From: Novipirellula artificiosorum | GTDB taxonomy: Bacteria > Planctomycetota > Planctomycetia > Pirellulales > Pirellulaceae | NCBI RefSeq assembly: GCF_007860135.1 | Contig: NZ_SJPV01000003.1 | Coordinates: 1 to 64,000, forward strand | DNA: 64,000 nt | Reading direction: 5' to 3' | Part shown: positions 16,494 through 23,987 of the stretch, piece after piece | Position numbering within the stretch: the stretch's first letter is position 1 | Layout of the letters: each line of letters begins with the position of its first letter | Position numbers and translations under genes: made by a program | Notes under the pieces: model-generated | Database searches by the model: none | The model's input: the letters and a program-made list of their open reading frames with translations, nothing else | What the model was told of the DNA's origin: nothing

Positions 16494-17915
16494 ATGATCA
16501 CACTTAGCCCATTGCGTTGGGGCAAGCCCTACGAATCGTTGGACTTCAAAGACGTCGTCCACTTTGATACCGGTCAACCCATTGCACGAATCGGTACGGT
16601 TGGCGGCGGCATTGTTGGTCGAGACATCCGGCACGCCGAAAAAGCTCGGCAAGCGTTGCTACAGCTTTCCCCCAGCGAGCTGATTCGTCGCTGTAAACAT
16701 GCGGCCGAGCTGTTCGAGAAAGGCGATTTGAAAGTCGGCGACTCGGTCCAGGGGGTCGACGACTTTGTACATCAGCAGTCTGCCAGCACTGGGTTGCCCG
16801 AGCACATGTGCCGGTCCAACATGGCCAAAAACAGCTTTGTTTTAAGCAATATTGATCAGATTCTCGATTGTTTGACGCGAGGATTGGAGCTTTCGATCTT
16901 TTCGAAAGGCTACGGCGAAGAAGGGCGAGGCGTGATCGTTAGCTACCAAGCACAAACGCCAGTCCTGGGGGCGGTGTTGCCCAACAATTCGCCGGGTGTG
17001 CATACGCTCTGGCTTCCAGCGGTGCCGCTGCAGATCGGCTTGGTCCTCAAGCCGGGTTCGCAAGAACCGTGGACGCCCTACCGGATGGTTTCCGCTTTTA
17101 TCGAAGCAGGCATTCCCGCCGAAGCGTTTTCATTGTACCCCGGAGATCATGATGTCGGCGGTGCAATCATGGCAAAAACGTCGCGCAGCATGATTTTCGG
17201 TAGTGCGCAAACGGTCGCGCAGCATGCGGGCAACCCCAACGTCCAAGCGCATGGTCCTGGATTTTCAAAAATCCTGCTCGGTGATGATGTTGTCGATGAT
17301 TGGGAAAACTATCTGGACCTGATGGTCGAGAGCGTGCTTAGCAACTCGGGCCGGAGCTGCATCAATTGCTCAGGAATTTGGGCGAGCCGGCACACGAAGG
17401 AAATCGGTGAGGCAATCGCTCGACGCATCGGGCCCGTCGATGTTCGTCCTCCGAGCGATCCCGAGGCTCAATTGGCTGCGTTCACCGTTCCCGCCATGGC
17501 GACCGGAACGTACGCCATGGTGCAACAAGACTTGGCCGAATCCGGAGTCACCGATCTGACCGCCGAGTTTGGCGAAAAGCTCATCGAGCGAGATCACTGT
17601 GCGTATCTACGTCCGATGGTGGTTCATGCGGATTCGCCAGATCGCCAAGTTGCCTCCAAAGAATACATGTTCCCATTCGTTTCCGTGGTCGCCTGTCCTC
17701 AATCCGAGATGTTGCGGCGGATTGGACCGACGTTGGTGGGAACCGTTCTGACGCGTGATCAACCCTGGATCGACGCGGCAGGCAGTTGCACGGAAATTGA
17801 TCGGCTGAATGTTGGTCCCATCCCCACCAACCGCCTCAACTGGTTACAGCCCCACGAGGGAAATTTGATCGATTTCTTGTTCCGTTCTCGCGCCTACCAG
17901 ATTGCCGAATTCTAG
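16494..17915 (+). CDS. Aldehyde-dehydrogenase-superfamily protein, possible acyl-CoA/acyl reductase
   Basis: A 473-residue protein from ATG 16494; the frame opens earlier (TTG 16428, ATG 16452), but MITLSPLRWGKPYESLD looks like the natural start. The fold is ALDH: VLGAVLPNNSPG matches the PWNxP cofactor motif, K186-PGSQEPWTPY the KP(A/S)E region, and C289 in SNSGRSCINCSG the catalytic Cys loop. The ELGGKS motif that carries the general-base Glu is replaced by QAHGPGFSKILL, so the Glu is missing, as in CoA-acylating ALDHs and LuxC-type reductases. With the upstream adenylating enzyme this suggests acid-to-aldehyde reduction. That is inference. Confidence 0.72.
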   Translation: MITLSPLRWGKPYESLDFKDVVHFDTGQPIARIGTVGGGIVGRDIRHAEKARQALLQLSPSELIRRCKHAAELFEKGDLKVGDSVQGVDDFVHQQSASTGLPEHMCRSNMAKNSFVLSNIDQILDCLTRGLELSIFSKGYGEEGRGVIVSYQAQTPVLGAVLPNNSPGVHTLWLPAVPLQIGLVLKPGSQEPWTPYRMVSAFIEAGIPAEAFSLYPGDHDVGGAIMAKTSRSMIFGSAQTVAQHAGNPNVQAHGPGFSKILLGDDVVDDWENYLDLMVESVLSNSGRSCINCSGIWASRHTKEIGEAIARRIGPVDVRPPSDPEAQLAAFTVPAMATGTYAMVQQDLAESGVTDLTAEFGEKLIERDHCAYLRPMVVHADSPDRQVASKEYMFPFVSVVACPQSEMLRRIGPTLVGTVLTRDQPWIDAAGSCTEIDRLNVGPIPTNRLNWLQPHEGNLIDFLFRSRAYQIAEF

Positions 17916-17993
17916 GGCACCCAAATGGGCGAAAGATTCGTGGGATGGTCCCGGTAGTCGCGAGCTATATTCGAGAGGGAAGATCCTTTCACG

Positions 17994-19637
17994 ATGGCCA
18001 GCGAAACCGAGATGACCGGCACGACTGATTCAAAAACCGCTGTGTCGCCATGGATCGCGGTGGCGGATGGTTCTGGATCCGACGCTTCCGAATCGTCGCG
18101 GCGCCGCCGCTCGGAGGCGAGCGTCACCGAATCGTTGCCATCGGAATCATCGCCTCGACCTGAAAAACCGGTCCGATCCTCACGAGATCGTGACTCGACG
18201 CTGATGGCATTTTTGTTCAGCACGATTGTTCATACGGGGCTGTTGATCATGTTGGCCCTGTTGACGTTGCGGGTTGCCTCGTCCCGTTCGTTGAGGATTC
18301 ATGCCACGCGAGCTCCGGCAGAGCCGATGGTCGTCTTGCAACAGCGACCGGCCGAGCTGGCCACCGACGTTTCCGTGGCCTTGTCGCTTGCCGAGCGGCC
18401 TGAGAATGTGGTGATTGCGGCGGACAAGCCAACGACGGTCCGTTCGCCTCTTGAGCACCTGTCCGAGGCTGAGTCGGCGCCGGATGCGGAAGGCCTTCGA
18501 TCGATTCAATCCACAGCGAATTCCAGTCGGTCGGCATCGCTGCAGTTGCCAACCGGTGGTGGACTCGGGGGGCGCACGCCCGAGGGCCGCGAGCGGTTAG
18601 GGCAAAGGTATGGCGCGACGGCTGAAAGTGAAGCGGCCGTTGAAATGGCGCTTGCATGGCTGGCCAACCACCAACGCCGAGACGGATCGTGGTCGTTCAA
18701 TTTGGAACTCGATCCATGCGGCGGGCGGTGTCGCAATAGCCGAGAAGTGGGCGACACTCCGGCCCCCGCCACCGGAGCGACCGGTCTGGCACTGCTGGCG
18801 TTTCTCGGCGCGGGTTACACGCAAGACGAAGGCAAGTATGACACGGTGGTCCGCGATGGCCTCTACTATCTGCGGTCGGCCGGGGCACAGTCCGAGGCGG
18901 GATTGGATTGGCAACAAGGCAGCATGTACGGTCACGGAATTGCACTTTTGGCCGTCGCCGAGGCGCTGTCGATGTCGTGCCGCGAAGGACGCGAACAAGG
19001 GGATTCGGACTTAAGAGAAATCACCACGCTGGGCAGTTTGTTCACGACACGCGCACAACATCCGCGTGGGTCGTGGGGGTATGCTCCTGGGCAACCGGGT
19101 GACACAACGATCACGACTTGGCAAGTCTTGTCACTTGTTGCGGCTCGCCGTAATAAGATCCAACTTCCCTACGAGACCTTACCGGCCGCTCACCGTTTTG
19201 CCCTTTCGATGGCACCGCCTGGCAAAATGGAGTTTGGCTATCGCAAGCCGACTCCCGAGCCCACCACGACTGCCATTGGTTTGACGCTGATGTTGTATCT
19301 CGGCCATTCACCCTACGAACCGGCGATGGAAGAGGCTTTGAACAAACTCGCGAAACGTGGACCGACGGTGAACAATCTCTACCACAACTACTACGGGACG
19401 CTGGCACTGCACCATGCTCGGCACCACCTTTGGGACCCATGGCAGACGCGGTTGCGTGATCATTTGGTCCGGATGCAGGCCGTCAGCGGGCACGAACGAG
19501 GTAGCTGGCATTTTGAGGACAAGTACGGCGATGTTGGCGGTCGCGTCTACTCGACCGCAATGGCGGCAATGATCCTAGAAGTCTACTATCGTTACATGCC
19601 GTTGTACGGCGAGATCGAAGATTTCCCGCTCCGCTAG
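17994..19637 (+). CDS. Membrane-anchored prenyltransferase/squalene-oxidase repeat protein
   Basis: A 547-residue protein. The first ~65 residues are a Ser/Glu/Arg-rich cytoplasmic tail, followed by one membrane segment (about 68-92; MAFLFSTIVHTGLLIMLALL). After a low-complexity linker, from about residue 205 an alpha/alpha-toroid repeat domain begins: AVEMALAWLANHQRRDGSW, then GATGLALLAFLGAGY and similar repeats. This fold occurs in terpene cyclases, but the DxDD catalytic motif is not seen, so cyclase activity is unlikely. ATG at 17994 follows GAGAGGGA by about 14 bases. The stop overlaps the stop of holB on the other strand by four bases (CTAG). Confidence 0.8.
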   Translation: MASETEMTGTTDSKTAVSPWIAVADGSGSDASESSRRRRSEASVTESLPSESSPRPEKPVRSSRDRDSTLMAFLFSTIVHTGLLIMLALLTLRVASSRSLRIHATRAPAEPMVVLQQRPAELATDVSVALSLAERPENVVIAADKPTTVRSPLEHLSEAESAPDAEGLRSIQSTANSSRSASLQLPTGGGLGGRTPEGRERLGQRYGATAESEAAVEMALAWLANHQRRDGSWSFNLELDPCGGRCRNSREVGDTPAPATGATGLALLAFLGAGYTQDEGKYDTVVRDGLYYLRSAGAQSEAGLDWQQGSMYGHGIALLAVAEALSMSCREGREQGDSDLREITTLGSLFTTRAQHPRGSWGYAPGQPGDTTITTWQVLSLVAARRNKIQLPYETLPAAHRFALSMAPPGKMEFGYRKPTPEPTTTAIGLTLMLYLGHSPYEPAMEEALNKLAKRGPTVNNLYHNYYGTLALHHARHHLWDPWQTRLRDHLVRMQAVSGHERGSWHFEDKYGDVGGRVYSTAMAAMILEVYYRYMPLYGEIEDFPLR

Positions 19638-20650
19638 CCAATCTCGCCGCGGTCAGCGGTGGTCGCTGAAGCGATGTCGGCAGCGTAGCATTCGATCAGC
19701 GTCGCTTGGTTAGCGCTTCGGTCGACTTCGCGAAGTGCGCGAACGGATCGATCGAGACGCTTCAGGGCACGCGACACCGTGACGCGATCGCCGGCAACCT
19801 GGCGTACTTGCCGGCGGAAAAACTGGACCGCAAAGGAGAACATGTCACGCATCGCAGCGCGTCGTGCCGCAGCATCCTTTCCCGCTTGTTCAACATGCGT
19901 ATTGAGGATTCGTCCGATCCGGACGGGATCCGGATGGGGAGCTTCGAATTGCGAACGCAGCGCATCGCGAAGTTGATCCGCTTCGCCGCGAAGCAAACGC
20001 AAAGCGACATGCATATCGCCACCGGCCACCTCGACCGCTTCGCTGATTTGGTCATCGGATGCCTCCACGCCATGCACGTTGCGAAGCAGTTTAGCCGAAT
20101 CGGTGGAATTCAACGGCTGGAAACGAATCACTTGGCAACGCGAGCGTATCGTCGGCAATTGCCGTTGCTCGCTGGTCCCGATCAGCAGGATTACGGCATT
20201 GGCCGGCGGTTCTTCGAGCGTCTTTAACAGGCAATTGGCGCCTTCTTCGTTTAGAAAGTCCGCGTCCTCGATGATGCCGATTCGCCGTGATCCCTGCATC
20301 GGCTTCATTCGCACCTCGCGACAAAAACCTGCCTGCATTCGAGCGTCCGGCGGTCCGATCAACAACTCGAGCGGGATCATGGTTTTGTCGCTGGGTTTTC
20401 CGACACGCGTCACATCCGGATGCGAGCCCGCGACGTTTTGGACACAGGCTTGGCAGTGTCCACAGGGCGACATCTGCGCGGGATCCTTCGTTTCACACAG
20501 CAAGGTTTGAGCGAGCAGGTTGGCGGCAGTCCGTTTTCCAATGCCGGGTTGTCCGACAAACAGAAAGCTACCGCCGAGGCGTCCCTTTGCGATTGCAGTG
20601 GCAAACCAGCGTTCGATTTGCGCATGCCCAATCAACGTCGACCACATCAT
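19634..20650 (-). CDS. holB: DNA polymerase III subunit delta'
   Basis: A 338-residue clamp-loader subunit. IGHAQIERWFATAIAKGRLGGSFLFVGQPGIGKRT gives the N-terminal AAA+ core with Walker A at 33-41. A zinc-binding Cys set is present (C around 51, then CGHCQAC near 62-68). LLKTLEEPPANAVILL and the SRC motif (IRSRCQVIRF) are diagnostic of clamp loaders. The start overlaps the rpiB stop (ATGA). It is the last gene of a three-gene operon; the stop meets the stop of the convergent gene in CTAG. Confidence 0.92.
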   Translation of the reverse strand: MMWSTLIGHAQIERWFATAIAKGRLGGSFLFVGQPGIGKRTAANLLAQTLLCETKDPAQMSPCGHCQACVQNVAGSHPDVTRVGKPSDKTMIPLELLIGPPDARMQAGFCREVRMKPMQGSRRIGIIEDADFLNEEGANCLLKTLEEPPANAVILLIGTSEQRQLPTIRSRCQVIRFQPLNSTDSAKLLRNVHGVEASDDQISEAVEVAGGDMHVALRLLRGEADQLRDALRSQFEAPHPDPVRIGRILNTHVEQAGKDAAARRAAMRDMFSFAVQFFRRQVRQVAGDRVTVSRALKRLDRSVRALREVDRSANQATLIECYAADIASATTADRGEIG

Positions 20651-21138
20651 CCGTGCTGCGACCCGGTTCGCTGCGTCGTTTCGTCGGAAATTAAGTTCGC
20701 CTTCTCAATTTCGCAAATCTTACTGACACGATTTCCATGTCGGCCGCCGTCAAAATCGGTTCGCATCCAAAGCAAAACCAAGTCGTCGATCGGACGATCC
20801 CCAATCATATCTCCCGGCAGACAAAGTACGTTGACGTCGTTGTGTCGACGACTCATCTCGACCATCACTTCGCCATAACACGACGCCGCTCGCACGCCCG
20901 CGAATTTGTTGGCGGTGATGGCCATGCCGATGCCGGTGCCGCAGATCAAAATTCCACGGTCCGCTTCGCCGCTGCTGACCTTCTTGGCAACTCGCTTAGC
21001 GTAGTCGGGGTAATCCACCGCGCCTTCGCTATTGGTTCCCTCGTCGGTCACGTCGTAACCCGCCGCCGCTAACGCTTGGACGAGCCGACCTTTGATATGC
21101 ACACCTCGGTGGTCACTTGCGATGCAAACTTTCAGCAT
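20647..21138 (-). CDS. rpiB: Ribose-5-phosphate isomerase B
   Basis: A 163-residue RpiB/LacAB-family isomerase that interconverts ribose 5-phosphate and ribulose 5-phosphate. VCIASDHRGVHIKG carries the substrate-binding Asp-His, DYPDYAKRVA follows, and C66 in CGTGIGM is the catalytic Cys of the family; RRHNDVNVLCLPG completes the pattern. The C-terminus is slightly longer than in E. coli. It lies 17 bp after the YrdC/phosphatase gene and overlaps holB by ATGA. A ribulose-phosphate epimerase gene (rpe) is 4.2 kb away on the other strand. Confidence 0.95.
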   Translation of the reverse strand: MLKVCIASDHRGVHIKGRLVQALAAAGYDVTDEGTNSEGAVDYPDYAKRVAKKVSSGEADRGILICGTGIGMAITANKFAGVRAASCYGEVMVEMSRRHNDVNVLCLPGDMIGDRPIDDLVLLWMRTDFDGGRHGNRVSKICEIEKANLISDETTQRTGSQHG

Positions 21139-21155
21139 TATGTCACCCTTTATCC

Positions 21156-22295
21156 TTACCGGTTCGATTCGTTGCGAGGAAAAAAGTCATCCTCAAGCGA
21201 ATCCATCCATTTTTCGAGTTCGCAATCGATCTGGTCCGCACAAGCTTGATAGACCTCCACCGCCATCCCGACCGGATCGGCGATGTCACCTCCGTCGCGA
21301 CGGAGCGTGAACACGCGGTCGTGCATGTCGGGCCAAGCCGCAAGGATCGCCGCGCGATGGCCTCGCGTCATCGTCAACACCAAATCCGCGACATGCATGA
21401 CGGACTCGTCAAGCGGTCGGCTGCTGTGTCCGGTCAAGTCAAGCCCTCGTTTGCCCATCACGGCAACCGCTTGGGGGCTGGCACCCGCTCCGCATCCTGC
21501 CGCCACGCCAGCCGATAGAACACGGACAGCGTCTTCGCATCCCGTGTGTTTCCGCAACTGCTCTCTTAGCAAAGTTTCGGCCATTGGGCTGCGGCACGTG
21601 TTTCCCGTGCAAACCAACGCGATCACCGGCTTAACGAATTGGTTCATGGCTGCACGCTCGATCACGCCTTCTCGTAACAATTTCCATCGGTTGCCGTCGA
21701 CGTGGACAACCGTCGTGACACCACCATAGCGAGTTGGGCCGTCATCGAGCAGCAGTGGCATCGATTCGCGGAAGTGCTGGGCCAAAAAATCGGCATCCGA
21801 AGCGATGTCGTCGCCGGTTGCCCCCCCACAGGTCGCCAAAACCAGCGGAGCGGACAAATAACGATGAATATGGTCCAAAATATCATGGTCCACGACGCGA
21901 TACCCAACGCTTTGGTTCTCACCGACAACCAAGCTGCGTACGGACGGTGGTAGCTGGGACAATGCGGAACACGACGGCTCATCCTTCACACAGAGCGTCA
22001 TCGGCCCCGGCCAACAACGGTAGATCAACCGCCGTGCGGTGCTGGAACCCGAGCTGATGAAATCACCAGCCGCTTCACGACTGCGAATCGAAACCTCCAT
22101 CGTGCAGAGCTTCTCACTTGCGCTCGTGATCTCGTATAATCGAGACACCGCAGACTCGGACAAGGCATTCGCTGCCAATGCATAAGTCGTCTCCGTGGGA
22201 ACGCCGACGACTTGGCCTTCAACCAACGCTTGCACGGTACGATGCACGATATCTCGTGAATCGTCGGCCGTTTGAAGGTCTAAGGTTTTCAGCAT
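21156..22295 (-). CDS. YrdC/Sua5-like domain fused to low-molecular-weight protein tyrosine phosphatase
   Basis: A 379-residue two-domain protein. Residues 1-215 resemble Sua5/YrdC: VVGVPTETTYALAANALSESAVSRLYEI. The basic KxR motif that follows in threonylcarbamoyl-AMP synthases is replaced by TSASEKLCTM, and the SAN motif region reads LATCGGATG. Residues about 222-379 are a complete LMW phosphatase: P-loop VCTGNTCRSP (C229, R235) and general-acid region DIADPVG. ATG at 22295 was chosen because similarity begins there and GGGAG lies upstream. It heads the operon with rpiB and holB. The phosphatase part looks active; the YrdC part may not be. Low-molecular-weight phosphatases often act on tyrosine kinases such as the one at 45789-48173, but no direct link is shown. 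Confidence 0.82.
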   Translation of the reverse strand: MLKTLDLQTADDSRDIVHRTVQALVEGQVVGVPTETTYALAANALSESAVSRLYEITSASEKLCTMEVSIRSREAAGDFISSGSSTARRLIYRCWPGPMTLCVKDEPSCSALSQLPPSVRSLVVGENQSVGYRVVDHDILDHIHRYLSAPLVLATCGGATGDDIASDADFLAQHFRESMPLLLDDGPTRYGGVTTVVHVDGNRWKLLREGVIERAAMNQFVKPVIALVCTGNTCRSPMAETLLREQLRKHTGCEDAVRVLSAGVAAGCGAGASPQAVAVMGKRGLDLTGHSSRPLDESVMHVADLVLTMTRGHRAAILAAWPDMHDRVFTLRRDGGDIADPVGMAVEVYQACADQIDCELEKWMDSLEDDFFPRNESNR

Positions 22296-22361
22296 GAATT
22301 CAGTTGCTCCCAGATCCCCCAATTGTACGGTTTTTTTGAAGCGTTTCACAAGTCGGCCAAA

Positions 22362-23336
22362 ATGACAATTTTGTACACCCCGCTGTCGCGGCGGCAATGG
22401 ATCGGCGGGTCCGTGGCGTTGTCAACCACGCTTCTTTCCGGATGCCTTGCGGCTCGGAATCGTTCCGAGCCCGAGTCGGTTTGGGGGCGATACGGATTCA
22501 GCGATGGGCGATTTATCAAGCCGCGCGCCATGGCAATCGACGCGGACGATCATTTGTTTATTGTCGATACCACCGGCCGGATCCAAGTGTTTGATGGCGA
22601 CGGAAACTTCTTGAGGAATTGGAAGACGCCACAGACCGAAAACGGGCGGCCCACGGGGATGACGATTCGTCGAGCCGCCGACGGTCGGCCGGACCGTTTG
22701 CTCGTTGCCGACACGCATTACTACCGAATGCTGAGCTATTCGCTTGATGGTGCTTTGCACGAAGGCGAACAAATTGGTGGAACGCCTGGATTCGCAGCGG
22801 GCCAGTTCGCATTTGTGACCGATGTGGTTTGTGACGCTCGTGGCTGCTTTTACATCGGTGAATACGGCGACTCCGACCGGATCCAAAAGTTTGACCCCGA
22901 CGGAGCCTTTTTGGCGCAATGGGGGAGCTCTGGAAGCGAGCCGGAACAATTTGTCCGCCCGCAAAGCTTGGCGATTCAGGGTGATATCATCTGGGTGGCC
23001 GACGCCGGCAACCACCGAATTCAGCGGTTTGACATTTCCAAGCAGACCCCCGAATTGATTGACGTGATTGGCCGTGAAGGGAGCGGGCGTGGTGAGTTCC
23101 ACTATCCGTACGACTTGGCCTTTGCGGCTGACGGAACAATCATCGTTTGCGAATACGGCAACCAGCGGCTCCAGCGACTCAGTGCCGACGGCAAATGGAT
23201 CGCTTTTTGGGGAGGACCCGGTTTTCAACCCGGCCAGCTTTACGATCCATGGGCAGTCGTCGTCGATTCGCGTGACCGCATCCATGTGCTCGACAGCAAC
23301 AACCATCGTGTGCAGCGATTGATGATGTTTGGTTAG
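22362..23336 (+). CDS. NHL-repeat beta-propeller lipoprotein (Tat-type signal)
   Basis: A 324-residue exported protein. The N-terminus LSRRQWIGGSVALSTTLLSGC combines a twin-arginine motif with a lipobox, so it is probably a Tat-exported lipoprotein. The rest consists of NHL repeats, visible as FIKPRAMAIDADDHLFIVDT, FVRPQSLAIQGDIIWVADAGNHRIQRF, FHYPYDLAFAADGTIIVCEYGNQRLQR and YDPWAVVVDSRDRIHVLDSNNHRVQR, expected to form a six-bladed propeller. ATG at 22362 is supported by the signal peptide. Divergent from the YrdC/phosphatase gene with a 66-bp gap. Ligand unknown. Confidence 0.85.
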   Translation: MTILYTPLSRRQWIGGSVALSTTLLSGCLAARNRSEPESVWGRYGFSDGRFIKPRAMAIDADDHLFIVDTTGRIQVFDGDGNFLRNWKTPQTENGRPTGMTIRRAADGRPDRLLVADTHYYRMLSYSLDGALHEGEQIGGTPGFAAGQFAFVTDVVCDARGCFYIGEYGDSDRIQKFDPDGAFLAQWGSSGSEPEQFVRPQSLAIQGDIIWVADAGNHRIQRFDISKQTPELIDVIGREGSGRGEFHYPYDLAFAADGTIIVCEYGNQRLQRLSADGKWIAFWGGPGFQPGQLYDPWAVVVDSRDRIHVLDSNNHRVQRLMMFG

Positions 23337-23381
23337 ACCTGCGCTGGGGTGGCGACCGCCGACGTTTCCGGTGCGATTTCA

Positions 23382-23678
23382 GGCTCATCCGGCGGAAGCG
23401 TGCGCAGGAGGTTTTCGAGGCATCTCTCCGGTGTCCCATCATTGCTGGCAGGAGCTATTTTCACTGGTTATCGTGCAGTTTCCGGGAGAAACGGAGTGGA
23501 GCTCTGCAGAGGTGCAACTTGACAAGGGATATCCCGGTCGATGGTGCGCCAAGGGTGCTACCGGTTCCCGGCGGACGACCGTCCGTCGGGGACTCTTTTC
23601 TAAGACATCATTGGACACCGGAGCCATACCTCCAAAAAACCTCGAGTCTGGGTTCCGCGCGCTTCCGTCGGATGAGCC
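23382..23678 (+). repeat. 297-bp inverted-repeat element, copy B
   Basis: Begins GGCTCATCCGGCGGAAGCG and ends CGCTTCCGTCGGATGAGCC, a terminal inverted repeat. Complementarity continues inward: GAGGTTTT with AAAACCTC, and CTCCGGTGTCC (23426-23436) with GGACACCGGAG (23613-23623). The whole unit can therefore fold into one long interrupted hairpin with a ~176-bp central part. It is about 95% identical by eye to copy C, 5 bp downstream in the same orientation. Confidence 0.92.
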
Positions 23679-23683
23679 CGATT

Positions 23684-23980
23684 GGCTCATCCGGCGGAAG
23701 CGTGCGCAGGAGGTTTTCGAGGCATCTCTCCGGTGTCCCATCATTGCTGGCAGGAGCTATTTTCACTTGTTATAGTGCAGTTGCCGGGAGAAACGGAGTC
23801 GAGCTCTGCAGAGGTGCAACTTGACAAGGGATATCCCGGTCGACGGTGCGCCAAGGGTGCTACCGGTTCCAGGCGGACGACCGTCCGTCGGGCACTCTTT
23901 TCTAAGAGATCATTGGACACCGGAGCCATACCTCCAAAAAACCTCGAGCCTGGGTTCCGCGCGCTTCCGTCGGATGAGCC
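23684..23980 (+). repeat. 297-bp inverted-repeat element, copy C, abutting a start codon
   Basis: Same length, termini and nested arms as copy B (inner arms 23728-23738 and 23915-23925). The right end GGATGAGCC at 23980 is only seven bases before the ATG of the SDR gene at 23988. The reading frame of that gene stays open through the entire element, so an automatic caller may extend the protein by about 100 residues; those residues are the repeat and recur as an unlinked frame in copies A and B. Confidence 0.92.
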
Positions 23981-23987
23981 TTTTGTT

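Noticed and set aside
9722..17915. Ladderane biosynthesis cluster
   Set aside because: Only part of the proposed gene set is present and no radical SAM or further desaturase genes are adjacent; the product cannot be inferred.
17994..19637. Squalene-hopene cyclase
   Set aside because: Only the toroid repeats are visible; the DxDD catalytic motif and full length are missing, and the protein has an N-terminal membrane anchor.
23682..23987. N-terminal extension of the SDR protein through the repeat element
   Set aside because: The same frame is present in copies A and B without any gene attached; the SDR fold begins exactly at ATG 23988.
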